Assembly (NCBI GenBank): GCA_012032345.1
Contig: JAAUQI010000003.1
Location: forward strand, 62,001 to 126,000
DNA: 64,000 nucleotides
Source: Leptolyngbyaceae cyanobacterium RM1_1_2
GTDB taxonomy: Bacteria; Cyanobacteriota; Cyanobacteriia; Phormidesmidales; Phormidesmidaceae
Direction: 5' to 3'
Part shown: positions 44,982 through 53,602 of the stretch, one piece after another
Position numbering within the stretch: position 1 is the first letter of the stretch
Layout: each line of letters opens with the position of its first letter
Position numbers and translations under genes: made by a program
The notes under the pieces: generated by a model
The model's database searches: none
Told to the model about the DNA's origin: nothing
Seen by the model: only the letters and a program-made list of their open reading frames with translations

Positions 44982-46292
44982 ATGCCGATTGATGTAGGCC
45001 GTTTTTACCGGGCCTCGAACCCCAGTCAGCCCATAGCTGACGAGCGCTACTATGTTGACTGCTCCAGCGTTCGCGGCGGCGACATTATCCGCGAGCTAGA
45101 GCGCACTATTGTGGTGCTTTCCCCTGAGCAGGCCACCACCCAGCTTTTCACCGGACATATTGGCTCCGGCAAATCCACAGAGCTGTTTCGGCTGAGGTCG
45201 GGGTTAGAAGCGGCTGGATTTCATGTGGTCTATTTTGAATCTGACCAGGATTTGGAAATGGGAAATATCGATATCACCAATATCATGCTGGTGATGGCGC
45301 GGCGGATTGCAGCGAGTTTGGAAGCAGTCAAAATTCAGCTGCGGCCTTCCTATTTTCAAACGCTACTGGGGGAGATTTCGCGCATTCTCAACATGCCAAT
45401 TGAGGTATCAGACGTGAGCTTCTCAATGGGGATTGCCTCAATTACGGCCAAAGCCAGAGAAAGCAACGAGCTGCTGAGCAAACTGCAAAACTTTTTAGAA
45501 CCTCGTACTAAGAGCATTATTGACGCCATCAACCAGGAACTGATTATTCCGGGCACAGAGCGACTGAAACAGCAGGGCAAAAAAGGACTGGTGGTGATTG
45601 TCGATAACCTCGATCGCATTGACAGCACGCGCAAAGTGGGCGATCGCACCCAGCCAGCCTATATCTTTGTCGATCGCGGCGATCAGCTGAAGCGGCTGGC
45701 CTGTCACGTGATCTATACCATTCCGCTGTCTCTGGTTTTTTCTAACGAGCAGCCGCGCCTGCTGAACCGCTTTGGCATTGGCCTCAAGGTCTTGCCGATG
45801 GTGCCCGTTAGAGACCGGCAGGGCAACCCTTTTGAGCCAGGGTTGGCGCTGATGCGACAGGTGATTTTGGCCCGGGCTTTTCCCGATTTCACTCAGGCAG
45901 AGCGGCTAGAGCGAACTGAGGAGCTGTTTCAGCCAGCCGCTGCCCTCGATCGGCTCTGCGACATTAGCGGTGGCCACATGCGGACTCTGCTGCGGCTGTT
46001 GGCGGGCTGTCTGCAGCGACACAATCCGCCGATTTTGCAGTCTACCCTCGAAACTGTGATTCGAGATGAGCGCGACTTCCTGGCTAGAATCGTAGAGGAA
46101 CCCGAGTGGGCACTACTGTTTCGGGCGGTGCAGCAGCTCAGCGTCCAGGGAGACGAAGACTACAACGCCCTGCTGCGAAATCTGCTGGTCTATGAATACC
46201 GAGACCAGATCGGTCAGTGGTTTAACGCCAATCCGCTGCTGACAGAAACCGAAAAGTTCAAAATTCATCAGCGCTACGCTTCACAACCCTAA
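44982..46292 (+). CDS. AAA/P-loop NTPase, first gene of a two-NTPase module
   Basis: A 436-residue protein with Walker A GHIGSGKST (58-66), Walker B VVIVDNLDRI (from ~204) and a C-terminal helical winged-helix-like region (ISGGHMRTLLRLLAGCLQ). The layout resembles KAP/STAND-like ATPases: a DNLDR box rather than DEAD. No membrane helices. It is 9 bases from the next gene, a much larger STAND NTPase, so the two are cotranscribed and probably act together. The target is unknown; signalling or conflict defence is a guess. Confidence 0.8.
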   Translation: MPIDVGRFYRASNPSQPIADERYYVDCSSVRGGDIIRELERTIVVLSPEQATTQLFTGHIGSGKSTELFRLRSGLEAAGFHVVYFESDQDLEMGNIDITNIMLVMARRIAASLEAVKIQLRPSYFQTLLGEISRILNMPIEVSDVSFSMGIASITAKARESNELLSKLQNFLEPRTKSIIDAINQELIIPGTERLKQQGKKGLVVIVDNLDRIDSTRKVGDRTQPAYIFVDRGDQLKRLACHVIYTIPLSLVFSNEQPRLLNRFGIGLKVLPMVPVRDRQGNPFEPGLALMRQVILARAFPDFTQAERLERTEELFQPAAALDRLCDISGGHMRTLLRLLAGCLQRHNPPILQSTLETVIRDERDFLARIVEEPEWALLFRAVQQLSVQGDEDYNALLRNLLVYEYRDQIGQWFNANPLLTETEKFKIHQRYASQP

Positions 46293-46301
46293 GGCTGCTA
46301 C

Positions 46302-49300
46302 ATGACACCTGCCGATGCCGCCCCATCTGTTTTGGCCTACAACCAGGAGAGCTTGGATAACCTCCGGCGAGCGATCGCTTTGGGTCATCAAAACTTTTAT
46401 CTGCTCTTTGCCCCCTGCAACTATCAGCGCCTGCAAGCCCTAATGGTGGCGCAGCTGCTACGGCAGATTGAGGGTGCCCAAGGGCTGAGCTTAGACCCTG
46501 ATACCTCTTCTCTCTACCGGGCCATCAGCCAGTACCTCGCTACCCCAAAAGACACCCCAACAGGCCCTCTAGAAGCCCCAAAGTTGCCCAGCGTTTTGCT
46601 AATTCAAGGCGTAGATCAAATCCAGCACCTGAGCCAGGTTTTAGCCCAGGACAATCTGGTACGCGACAACTTTCGCCAGTTTCAGGTTCCCATTGTTTTC
46701 TGGCTTAACGAGCACAGCCTACAGCAGTTCAGCCGCTACGCCCCCGACTTTGTCACCTATGCCACCCGCCCCGGCAGCTTTGAGTATCCCCCCGATGAGC
46801 TGATTAATCTGATTCACCAAAGTGCCGATCTGCTCTTTGCTCAAACTCTCCTGACCGAGAGCGATCGCGCTTTACCCAACACGGCGATCGCCCTGCAAAG
46901 CAGCTCTCAGCTCAGCAGCGAACTGGAATTTGCCCTTAACGACCTCGCCGCCGCAGGCCGCAGCCTGGATCCTGTCCTGCAGGCTTGCCTAGACTTTGTG
47001 CGCGGTCGAGAAGCCCAGGCCCGACTAGAGATGGACACGGCCCGAGAGCGCTATGAGCGCAGTTTAAGATTTTGGCAGGGATCGATTGATGCCCCTGAAT
47101 CTTTTGACTTTTTACTGACCCCCCCGCGCGATCGCACCGCTGTCCTGCTGTTCTATCTCGGCCTTTGGTGGCGCAGCTACGCTGTGCTACAGCGAGTAGC
47201 CTATCAGGCAGCGCTGCGTCAGGCCCGCGATTATTTTGAGCAGTGCTTGGCCATTTTTAGAGAGCAGGGGCAGGGGCAGCGGCTAGCACAGTTTATCCAC
47301 GCCCTGGCAGAGGTACTGCAAAAACAGGGGGACTGGTCGGCCCTAGCGGCGCTGATGCAGGAGGCAGTACCGCTGCACCAGCAGTTTCGAGATCGGGTAC
47401 GTCTAGCCCGCGATCGCGGCTACCTGGCCGAAATTGCTCTGCAGCAGGGCGATTGGCTTACAGCTCAGACGGAGGCGCAGCAGGCCCTAGAGCTGGTGGT
47501 GCAGGTAGAGGATGGCCTAGAGGTTGGCGAAAGAGCTACCGACTCAGCCTTGGCGATCGCCTATAGGTTTCAGCAGGGGTGGTATCGCTTTTTGCTGGGC
47601 GAGGCCCTGATGCACCAGGCAGCACCCCAGGCGGCGATCGCTCACCTAGAGGCCGCCCGCGCCCAGAGCGATCCTCATTTTGACCTGACGCTCTATCTGC
47701 AAATTCTCAATCGGCTCATTCACTATTACTTCCAGCAGGGCCAATATTTAGAATCGTTTCAGGTAAGGCAAATCCGGCGTAAAACGGAGTATCAGTTTAA
47801 CCTACGGGCTTTTGTGGGGGCCAGCGCCGTACAGCCGCACCAGATGGTCGCGCCCACCACTCCTGTAGACGACGGTACCTCCACCCTAATTGCCTCAGAA
47901 ATTACTGCTTCTGGCCGCGAGCAGGACGTTCGCGCTCTGGTCAATCGGCTCGGCCTGCCACGCTACCAGCTCATAGTGATCCACGGTGAGTCCGGTGTTG
48001 GCAAAAGCTCAATTCTCAGTGCCGGACTAGTTCCCGCTCTGCGACGAGAGTCCCCCGAAGGTCGCACAGTTGTACCCGTTTTGCTGCAAATCTACGGTAA
48101 CTGGGAGGAGAGCATTGAGCGTGCCCTAAAATTAGCCCAAACGCCAGGGGCTGCCATTCCGATTCTAGCCGCCCCGGCCAGAAACCCTGGCTCTCGACTG
48201 AGTGGCAAACTCAGCAAATCCATTCCCAAATTTTCCAAAGTTGTCAGGCGTCAGCAGAGCCAGCCAGAAGCCGCCACAAAGCTCGAAGCGTCTGGGTCTG
48301 TTGGAACACTGCCTCATTCCCTGTCCCGGCTGAAAGCAGCTACTGAGCAAAACCAGCTGGTTATTCTAATTTTTGATCAGTTTGAGGAGTTCTTTTTTGA
48401 GTGGCCGAACCTAAAAGATCGGCAGCGGTTTTACCAATTTTTTCAGTGCTGTTTAGAGCTACCTTTTATTAAAGTGGTGCTGGCTCTACGGGAAGACTAT
48501 CTGCACTATTTGCTAGAAATTGAGCGCTTGGTTGATCTAAGCGCCATTGACAATGATATTCTGGGCCGTGATATTCGCTACGGGCTGGGCAATTTTTCCA
48601 AAGCCGGTGCGGAGCAAGTGATCCGGCAGCTAACGGAGAGCGCCCAGTATTATTTGGCAGATGATTTAATCACCGCGCTAGTAGAAGACCTAGCGGCAGA
48701 AACCGGAGAGGTGCGCCCGATAGAGCTGCAGGTGGTCGGGGCGGAACTACAGCGAGAAGCGATTAGTTCTCTATCGCAGTATCGTCAGCTTGGAGATCAG
48801 CCGAAGCAAACCCTGGTACAGCAGTTTCTCAACAATGTTGTCCATGACTGCGGCCCTCCCAATCAGGATTTAGCCTGGACTGTGCTGTACTTTCTCACCG
48901 ACGAAGACGCCGACAACCGCCTCTACCGTCCGCTCAAAACCCAGGAAGAACTCACCGAAGAGCTGACGCTCCTAAAGATGACCTTTACGCCAGAACAGCT
49001 AGGGCTGGTACTGGCGATTTTAGTCGGATCAGGGCTGGTCTTCCAAATTCCGGAAGAGACCGGCGATCGCTACCAGCTCGTGCATGACTATTTAGTCCGC
49101 TTTGTCCGTCAGGAAAAAACGTCTGAGCTAGCCCAAGCCTTACTAGCAGCCAGAGCCGCCACTAGAGCCGCTCAAGAAAGAACGGCAGATCTGCTAGCAG
49201 AAAAAAACAAACTGCTAGAGCAGCGGCTCAAACTGGCGCGTCGAACAGCCTCAGTCTTGGTTGCAATCGCTGTCTTTTTGACCTTAATCGTATTGACCTT

Positions 49301-49331
49301 AATCATAATTGACGAGGCGCTAATAAACTGA
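46302..49331 (+). CDS. Membrane-anchored STAND NTPase with inactive-STAND-like N-domain and TPRs
   Basis: A 1009-residue protein. Residues ~1-190 look like an inactive NTPase domain (LLFAPCNYQRLQAL in place of a P-loop; VLLIQGVDQIQ; IVFWLNEHSLQQFSRYAPDF, a motif common in such domains). Residues ~215-500 are TPR-like helices. Residues ~530-900 form an active STAND ATPase: GREQDV, Walker A GESGVGKSS (562-570), Walker B LVILIFDQFEEFFFEW and a winged-helix end. Residues ~935-975 are a coiled coil, and a membrane helix (SVLVAIAVFLTLIVLTLIII) ends the protein. STAND proteins are signal-gated switches; no separate effector domain is visible. The 3' end overlaps the next minus-strand gene by 160 bases. 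Confidence 0.82.
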   Translation: MTPADAAPSVLAYNQESLDNLRRAIALGHQNFYLLFAPCNYQRLQALMVAQLLRQIEGAQGLSLDPDTSSLYRAISQYLATPKDTPTGPLEAPKLPSVLLIQGVDQIQHLSQVLAQDNLVRDNFRQFQVPIVFWLNEHSLQQFSRYAPDFVTYATRPGSFEYPPDELINLIHQSADLLFAQTLLTESDRALPNTAIALQSSSQLSSELEFALNDLAAAGRSLDPVLQACLDFVRGREAQARLEMDTARERYERSLRFWQGSIDAPESFDFLLTPPRDRTAVLLFYLGLWWRSYAVLQRVAYQAALRQARDYFEQCLAIFREQGQGQRLAQFIHALAEVLQKQGDWSALAALMQEAVPLHQQFRDRVRLARDRGYLAEIALQQGDWLTAQTEAQQALELVVQVEDGLEVGERATDSALAIAYRFQQGWYRFLLGEALMHQAAPQAAIAHLEAARAQSDPHFDLTLYLQILNRLIHYYFQQGQYLESFQVRQIRRKTEYQFNLRAFVGASAVQPHQMVAPTTPVDDGTSTLIASEITASGREQDVRALVNRLGLPRYQLIVIHGESGVGKSSILSAGLVPALRRESPEGRTVVPVLLQIYGNWEESIERALKLAQTPGAAIPILAAPARNPGSRLSGKLSKSIPKFSKVVRRQQSQPEAATKLEASGSVGTLPHSLSRLKAATEQNQLVILIFDQFEEFFFEWPNLKDRQRFYQFFQCCLELPFIKVVLALREDYLHYLLEIERLVDLSAIDNDILGRDIRYGLGNFSKAGAEQVIRQLTESAQYYLADDLITALVEDLAAETGEVRPIELQVVGAELQREAISSLSQYRQLGDQPKQTLVQQFLNNVVHDCGPPNQDLAWTVLYFLTDEDADNRLYRPLKTQEELTEELTLLKMTFTPEQLGLVLAILVGSGLVFQIPEETGDRYQLVHDYLVRFVRQEKTSELAQALLAARAATRAAQERTADLLAEKNKLLEQRLKLARRTASVLVAIAVFLTLIVLTLIIIDEALIN

Positions 49332-50221
49332 TTTTGCTGAGGTAGACCCCTGGAAAATTTCCAGTCAGGCACGACATCTTTAACCGTCGCCTTGAAGCTG
49401 CTACAGTTTAGCGACAGCCCCAGCCATTCACCCAGCACGCTGAGATCCTGGTCGAACTTTTCCTGCAGCATAGCCAGATTCTCTGGTGAAATCTGAGGCT
49501 TCTCCTTCAGCGTCCACCAGGTCTTTACCCAGTTGCGCAACTCTTTCGGCACTAGCTGCTTGCGAATTTGCTTCAGCAGCGGTGCCTCTACCAGGGCATC
49601 TCGCCAAACACTCCGGCGCATTCTTTGGCTAGATACATTCCCCCGCTCAAACTCACTCTGCCAAATCGGCGGTTGCGAATAACCAATAAACTCACAGATA
49701 CGCTCTAGCTCTAGCTGAGGATAAGCGCAAAAGCGCTCAAAGAAGACGGGCAAGATTTGCTCAGGGCCAAAAGCCTCAAAAAAGGGCTGGAGCTGGCTCG
49801 TATATTGGCTGTAAGCAATTAGCTCAGGGTGGCTTTGAAGAGCCGTATTAATATCGGTTGAAACCACCAGCTCTGTCCATTCATGAATATAGTGAGACAC
49901 CAGGCGATCGACGGGGTGACGCATCATATAGACTAGCTTGGCATTGGGTAAATGCTGCTTTAATCGCTCAACTGTATGAGGATAGGTCGGCAGCTTAGTG
50001 TAGTGGGTGCTGGCTTCTCCGCAAAGATCGTTGGCCTCAGCCTCGTCAAACAAACTAAAATAATGCTCAATTCCCTTTACATACTGATCGTCATTGCTAA
50101 AGAAGTTAGGCTCTTTTGGGGTAGGCATAAAGACATTTGGCTGAGCCACCAACTGCTCATGCAGCGTCGTCGTTGCGCACTTCATAGCGCCAATGACAAT
50201 GAATTTTACTGGTCTATTCAT
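49172..50221 (-). CDS. Sulfotransferase with an antisense-overlapping C-terminal tail
   Basis: A 349-residue sulfotransferase: IVIGAMKCATTTLHEQ (PAPS 5' loop, residues ~9-23), MPTPKEPNFF, and MMRHPVDRLVSHY (3' site). Recognisable domain sequence ends near VVPDWK (residue ~295); the last ~55 residues are Ser/Lys/Arg-rich and are encoded opposite the end of the STAND NTPase gene. The original stop may have been lost. It may add sulfate to the same polymer as the other two sulfotransferases. Confidence 0.85.
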   Translation of the reverse strand: MNRPVKFIVIGAMKCATTTLHEQLVAQPNVFMPTPKEPNFFSNDDQYVKGIEHYFSLFDEAEANDLCGEASTHYTKLPTYPHTVERLKQHLPNAKLVYMMRHPVDRLVSHYIHEWTELVVSTDINTALQSHPELIAYSQYTSQLQPFFEAFGPEQILPVFFERFCAYPQLELERICEFIGYSQPPIWQSEFERGNVSSQRMRRSVWRDALVEAPLLKQIRKQLVPKELRNWVKTWWTLKEKPQISPENLAMLQEKFDQDLSVLGEWLGLSLNCSSFKATVKDVVPDWKFSRGLPQQNQFISASSIMIKVNTIKVKKTAIATKTEAVRRASLSRCSSSLFFSASRSAVLS

Positions 50222-50423
50222 AGTAGTCTTGCTCGTAGAAAATTTACGGTGGAGAAAATTTTTGATAAGGGCTAAAAGCCTTTACTAAAAATGTCCTGTT
50301 TTTTGAAAAAGGGGGCAGAGATGTTCCCTCTTCAAACTTTATCTAGTACTAGAGGAGCGATTTAGGGTGGGGCATATCGCGCCTTTAGATACTTAATAAG
50401 ATGTTTTTGGAACCTTTAATGTT

Positions 50424-51152
50424 TCACTGTTTCTTTAACTTGAGAGATATCGAAGTTGCAACATAAACAACCCAAAAAATAGTCGCTAGTCTCATTAATA
50501 TGCTTTCAGTCATGTTATAAATCAGGAGAAAGCTTAAAAAGGCAAAAGGCCAAATCTTGCTAGACTCTTTGGCTTTGTAAGCTAGCTGTAAAGCAAGTCC
50601 ATAGCTTTGACAAAAGTCAACTACAAACAAGGTTAGACCGACTAAGCCGATAGAAAGCGCTAACTCTAGAAATCCATTGTGCGAATGAGGAGGAATATAA
50701 TCGTTGGCAACGTTAATACCTACCTCAACCGCATAGGGACTGCCAGTAGCCCAAAAAGCTGATACTCCGTAACCTAACAGGGGCTTTTGCCAGATCTTTT
50801 GGATCACAATTTCCCAAATAAGAGTGCGCCCGGTTAGAGTAGGATCCCTGCCTAAACCATACATAATAGGATTCCAGAAGCTGAACACAACTACGGCGGT
50901 AGAAGCTAGTGCCATTGCGCTTAGATCTAGGAATAATATAGTCTCCTTACCCTTCCACTGATAAAACCGATAGGCTATCAAAATCGCTAAAATTAATAAA
51001 GAAACTATTAGCCCAGTTTTTGAGGTAGACAAAATAACTGTACCTATAGCAGCGGCAAGACCTATTTGCCCCAGCAGGCGACTGCCTCTGTCTGAATTTT
51101 TTATAGATAGCGTAAAACAGCTAATGACTGTTAGAGCCATATGAGCTGACAA
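50424..51152 (-). CDS. O-antigen ligase/polymerase-like protein, C-terminal part (frameshifted)
   Basis: The 242-residue second half of a Wzy/WaaL-type membrane protein: several hydrophobic helices, the periplasmic loop with GRDPTLTGRTLIW and the family's PHSHNGFLELALSIGLVG motif. The nominal ATG (51152) is internal; the frame reads back as NTLSAHMALTV, which joins VFEQK of the upstream half if one base is added to the T6 run at 51157-51162. Confidence 0.8.
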   Translation of the reverse strand: MSAHMALTVISCFTLSIKNSDRGSRLLGQIGLAAAIGTVILSTSKTGLIVSLLILAILIAYRFYQWKGKETILFLDLSAMALASTAVVVFSFWNPIMYGLGRDPTLTGRTLIWEIVIQKIWQKPLLGYGVSAFWATGSPYAVEVGINVANDYIPPHSHNGFLELALSIGLVGLTLFVVDFCQSYGLALQLAYKAKESSKIWPFAFLSFLLIYNMTESILMRLATIFWVVYVATSISLKLKKQ

Positions 51153-51622
51153 GGTGTTTTTTGCTCAAAAACGCCTCGCCAAGCGCCCGCAAAAACATCA
51201 TTTGAGTGGACGCCCACTGCCGGGTTAGTAATCACTACAAAAATGCTTAGCAGAGTGCTAATTCCCAAAGCTGATACGACCAGCTCTAGCTGCTCTCTCA
51301 AGCTAAATCTAGAAGCCAGGTATAAGCTAAAAATTGCCATAGGGAGTATCTCACCCCTGATACTGTTTGTCGTGATCTCAGGCATTTCAGACCAGAGGAA
51401 TGAAGCTGAACTCAGAGCAATCAGCAGAACAATAAAGGGGGCACTTTTGAGAGCATCAAGCGTTCTCTTCAGACGCATGATGAGTAATAGCAGCACAATA
51501 GCTGAGAAACTGTATCTAATCAGCGTTAGTGAAAGGCTTGAAACGAAAACATTTAAGCTTCCCGAAAAAAACAGAAGCATAAATATAGACATTAGCTTTT
51601 CAGCTCGGTTAATAGGCAGCAT
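51131..51622 (-). CDS. O-antigen ligase/polymerase-like protein, N-terminal part (frameshifted)
   Basis: The first half, with about five membrane helices (SGSLNVFVSSLSLTL, SFSAIVLLLLIM, SAPFIVLLIALSSASF and others). After GAWRGVFEQK the frame turns to TPCQLIWL and stops, where this family normally reads VFxxKNxLG/S. With one extra A in the run, GVFEQKNTLSAHMAL is restored, giving one protein of about 400 residues. The family polymerises lipid-linked repeat units (Wzy) or ligates the polymer; with the Wzx flippase at 58118 it would complete a Wzx/Wzy pathway. Confidence 0.8.
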   Translation of the reverse strand: MLPINRAEKLMSIFMLLFFSGSLNVFVSSLSLTLIRYSFSAIVLLLLIMRLKRTLDALKSAPFIVLLIALSSASFLWSEMPEITTNSIRGEILPMAIFSLYLASRFSLREQLELVVSALGISTLLSIFVVITNPAVGVHSNDVFAGAWRGVFEQKTPCQLIWL

Positions 51623-52017
51623 ATTAACAGACTAGCTTTTCTTGACTTGATGCAATATCAGGACAGAATGAGCACTGCCCGCCCCCTAAATCCACTGAGG
51701 GACTGTTTTAAAGGGCTTCTGTGAGATGTCTATCTTTTAATCTCCCTAAGTCTTCCTTGAGAAGGGGGACTTCCAAGCCGATTCCCTTCTTTTCCAAGGA
51801 GGCCAAGGGGGATTTACAAGTGCTAAATAAACTGCATGTTCTTTCTCAAACAGCCTCTAATTTGGTTACTCTCAGTTGCTCTCAATTGCTAATTTTGAGT
51901 GTTCTACCAATATAAGAAAAAAAGCTATACCTCGATTGTTATAGTTCTGTGAATTTATTATTTAGATTTGGTGTTGAGTGACCCTGCTACGAGCGCAAGC
52001 ACTGGCTTTGGGCAAAC
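51623..52017. other. 395-base intergenic region with a decayed repeat element
   Basis: No gene is seen. A repeat-like segment is listed separately; the rest is AT-rich. A 64-codon frame at 51721-51915 is made of the repeat itself. Confidence 0.5.
51741..51815. repeat. Decayed palindromic repeat (GGGGG(A)TTT type)
   Basis: It begins CTCCCTAAGTC and ends with GGCCAAGGGGGATTTA; the inside (CCTTGAGAAGGGGGA and CCCTTCTTTTCCAAGG) forms an imperfect inverted repeat. A related piece, GCCCCCTAAATCC, lies at 51681-51693. Such CCCCCTTA/GGGGGATTTA elements are common noncoding repeats in cyanobacterial genomes (recalled, not searched). Confidence 0.6.
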
Positions 52018-53220
52018 TCAGGCATTTGAGTATTTTCTGGCGGCGATAGAGTAATTAGAGAGCCAATCTTTTCCTGCATCTGAACTCAAGAGCCACTTAC
52101 TAATAAAGTCTCCTGACTTTACAGGAATTTGCAAGTTTTGCCAGGTTTGCTCAGACTGAGCTGAGATTTCCTCGTAGAGACTTGCCTCTGAAATTAAGGT
52201 CTCGATAGAAGTCACAATGCCTTCTACCTGACCGGCTGGATAAATCATCGCGCTCTTTCGGTGGACTAAATTGCCCAGAAACATGGGATGATCGGAAGCA
52301 ATGATGGGCGTGCGCGAACAAAGTCCCTCATAGATTGTCAGCGGTAGACCCTCTGGGTAATCATGACGGCTAGGAACAATCACAAAATCAGCCGACCGCA
52401 TCAGGTCTACAATAGAGTCGTGGGGAACTAGCCCCAAGAACGAAACGTTATCTTGAATGCCCAAAGCGATCGCTCTTTCCTCAAACTCTTTGAGTTTACC
52501 TTTGCCAGCTATTTTGAGTTTGGCCTCTATGCCTTTGGCCCGCAGCAGAGCTACGGCCTCAATGATGTCCCCGACTCCCTTTGCTTCACTGACTGATCCT
52601 ACATAAGTAAGTTTCCAGAAATCTGCGTTGGCCGGTAGCTTCTTGGCAGGAAACTGCTCGGGTGTGACTTGATGAGGCCAGTCCCAGGGGACTATTTTAT
52701 GGGGGTTGACGCCAATAGCCACTAGGCTTTTACAGGCATTGATGCCGTGATTACCTACCCAATCAATGCAGGAATGATTTAGGAGCCTCGCCAACAAGTA
52801 GTTTTTGAGCCTGTCCTTCAGGCTGCGGCCATTGAAAGAATCTGCTAAGAGTACGAGCGTAGGTATTTGTTTTTTGATTGCCCATTGCAATAAAGGCTTA
52901 GTGGGCGAACGGATAACCAGATGGGTTGGCGCTTGAGCTTCAACAAAGGGAATTAGCCCAGTAGCAGGCTGTCCAAAACTAAATCCGGTGCCAATAACAC
53001 GAAATCCGGGTTCAGCCAGTTCATTGTAAGGTTCCTGGCAGTAGCAACACAGAACAGCGACTTCTTCGACCTGTTTGCCAATGCCGATGAGAGTGTTCAA
53101 AGCATACCGGTGGCCGTGGTAAGTTTCGCTCTGGCCTCGTTTCATCCGATCGTAAGCTTCGCGGTAATCACCGGCGTAAAGGACGACGAGCAGGCGTATG
53201 TTTTGTGATTGCGACTGCAT
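52018..53220 (-). CDS. Glycosyltransferase family 4
   Basis: A 400-residue GT-B enzyme. The donor domain has YVGSVSEAKGVGDIIEAVALL and KLKIAGKGKLKEF, and the EX7E motif lies in SRHDYPEGLPLTIYEGLCSRTP. The N-terminal half (LLVVLYAGDYREAYDRM) lacks the usual GG-x-E motif and fits a subgroup acting on unusual acceptors. It is transcribed alone on the minus strand between the wzy-like gene and a divergent GT2 gene. Confidence 0.85.
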   Translation of the reverse strand: MQSQSQNIRLLVVLYAGDYREAYDRMKRGQSETYHGHRYALNTLIGIGKQVEEVAVLCCYCQEPYNELAEPGFRVIGTGFSFGQPATGLIPFVEAQAPTHLVIRSPTKPLLQWAIKKQIPTLVLLADSFNGRSLKDRLKNYLLARLLNHSCIDWVGNHGINACKSLVAIGVNPHKIVPWDWPHQVTPEQFPAKKLPANADFWKLTYVGSVSEAKGVGDIIEAVALLRAKGIEAKLKIAGKGKLKEFEERAIALGIQDNVSFLGLVPHDSIVDLMRSADFVIVPSRHDYPEGLPLTIYEGLCSRTPIIASDHPMFLGNLVHRKSAMIYPAGQVEGIVTSIETLISEASLYEEISAQSEQTWQNLQIPVKSGDFISKWLLSSDAGKDWLSNYSIAARKYSNA

Positions 53221-53602
53221 AATAGTTAAGAACTGTTTTGAAAGAATAAAATTTGGTGAATCAGAAAACCCTGATTAAGGGCGATCGCCATTAGATACAA
53301 AATTAACTACTGTGAGTCTTGTTTTTTACCGGGAACACACCTGCATCTCTAAAGTCACTAAGACGCGGGTGTGACTCTTGCGTTTCCGTGTTTTTCCTCG
53401 TACAGGCTAGCTCTACCTGAGTGTAAATATAAAATCCATATTTATTCTTCAAAAAAGAAAGGTAACCTTGAAGAGCATGTAAAGCTTGGCGGCTGTCAGA
53501 TCAATTTGAGCTAATTTTATAGGCAAGTTGTGAGGTGATACCCGGAAATCGGCCCTTTGCTGTAACTTCTGCCCCAACTATAGTGAGAAGGTCAGGCATC
53601 TG
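53221..53602. other. 382-base divergent intergenic region
   Basis: It contains one HIP1-type site (GGGCGATCGCC, 53279-53289) and no ORF of note. Promoters for the two flanking glycosyltransferase genes must be here, but I cannot fix them. Confidence 0.4.
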
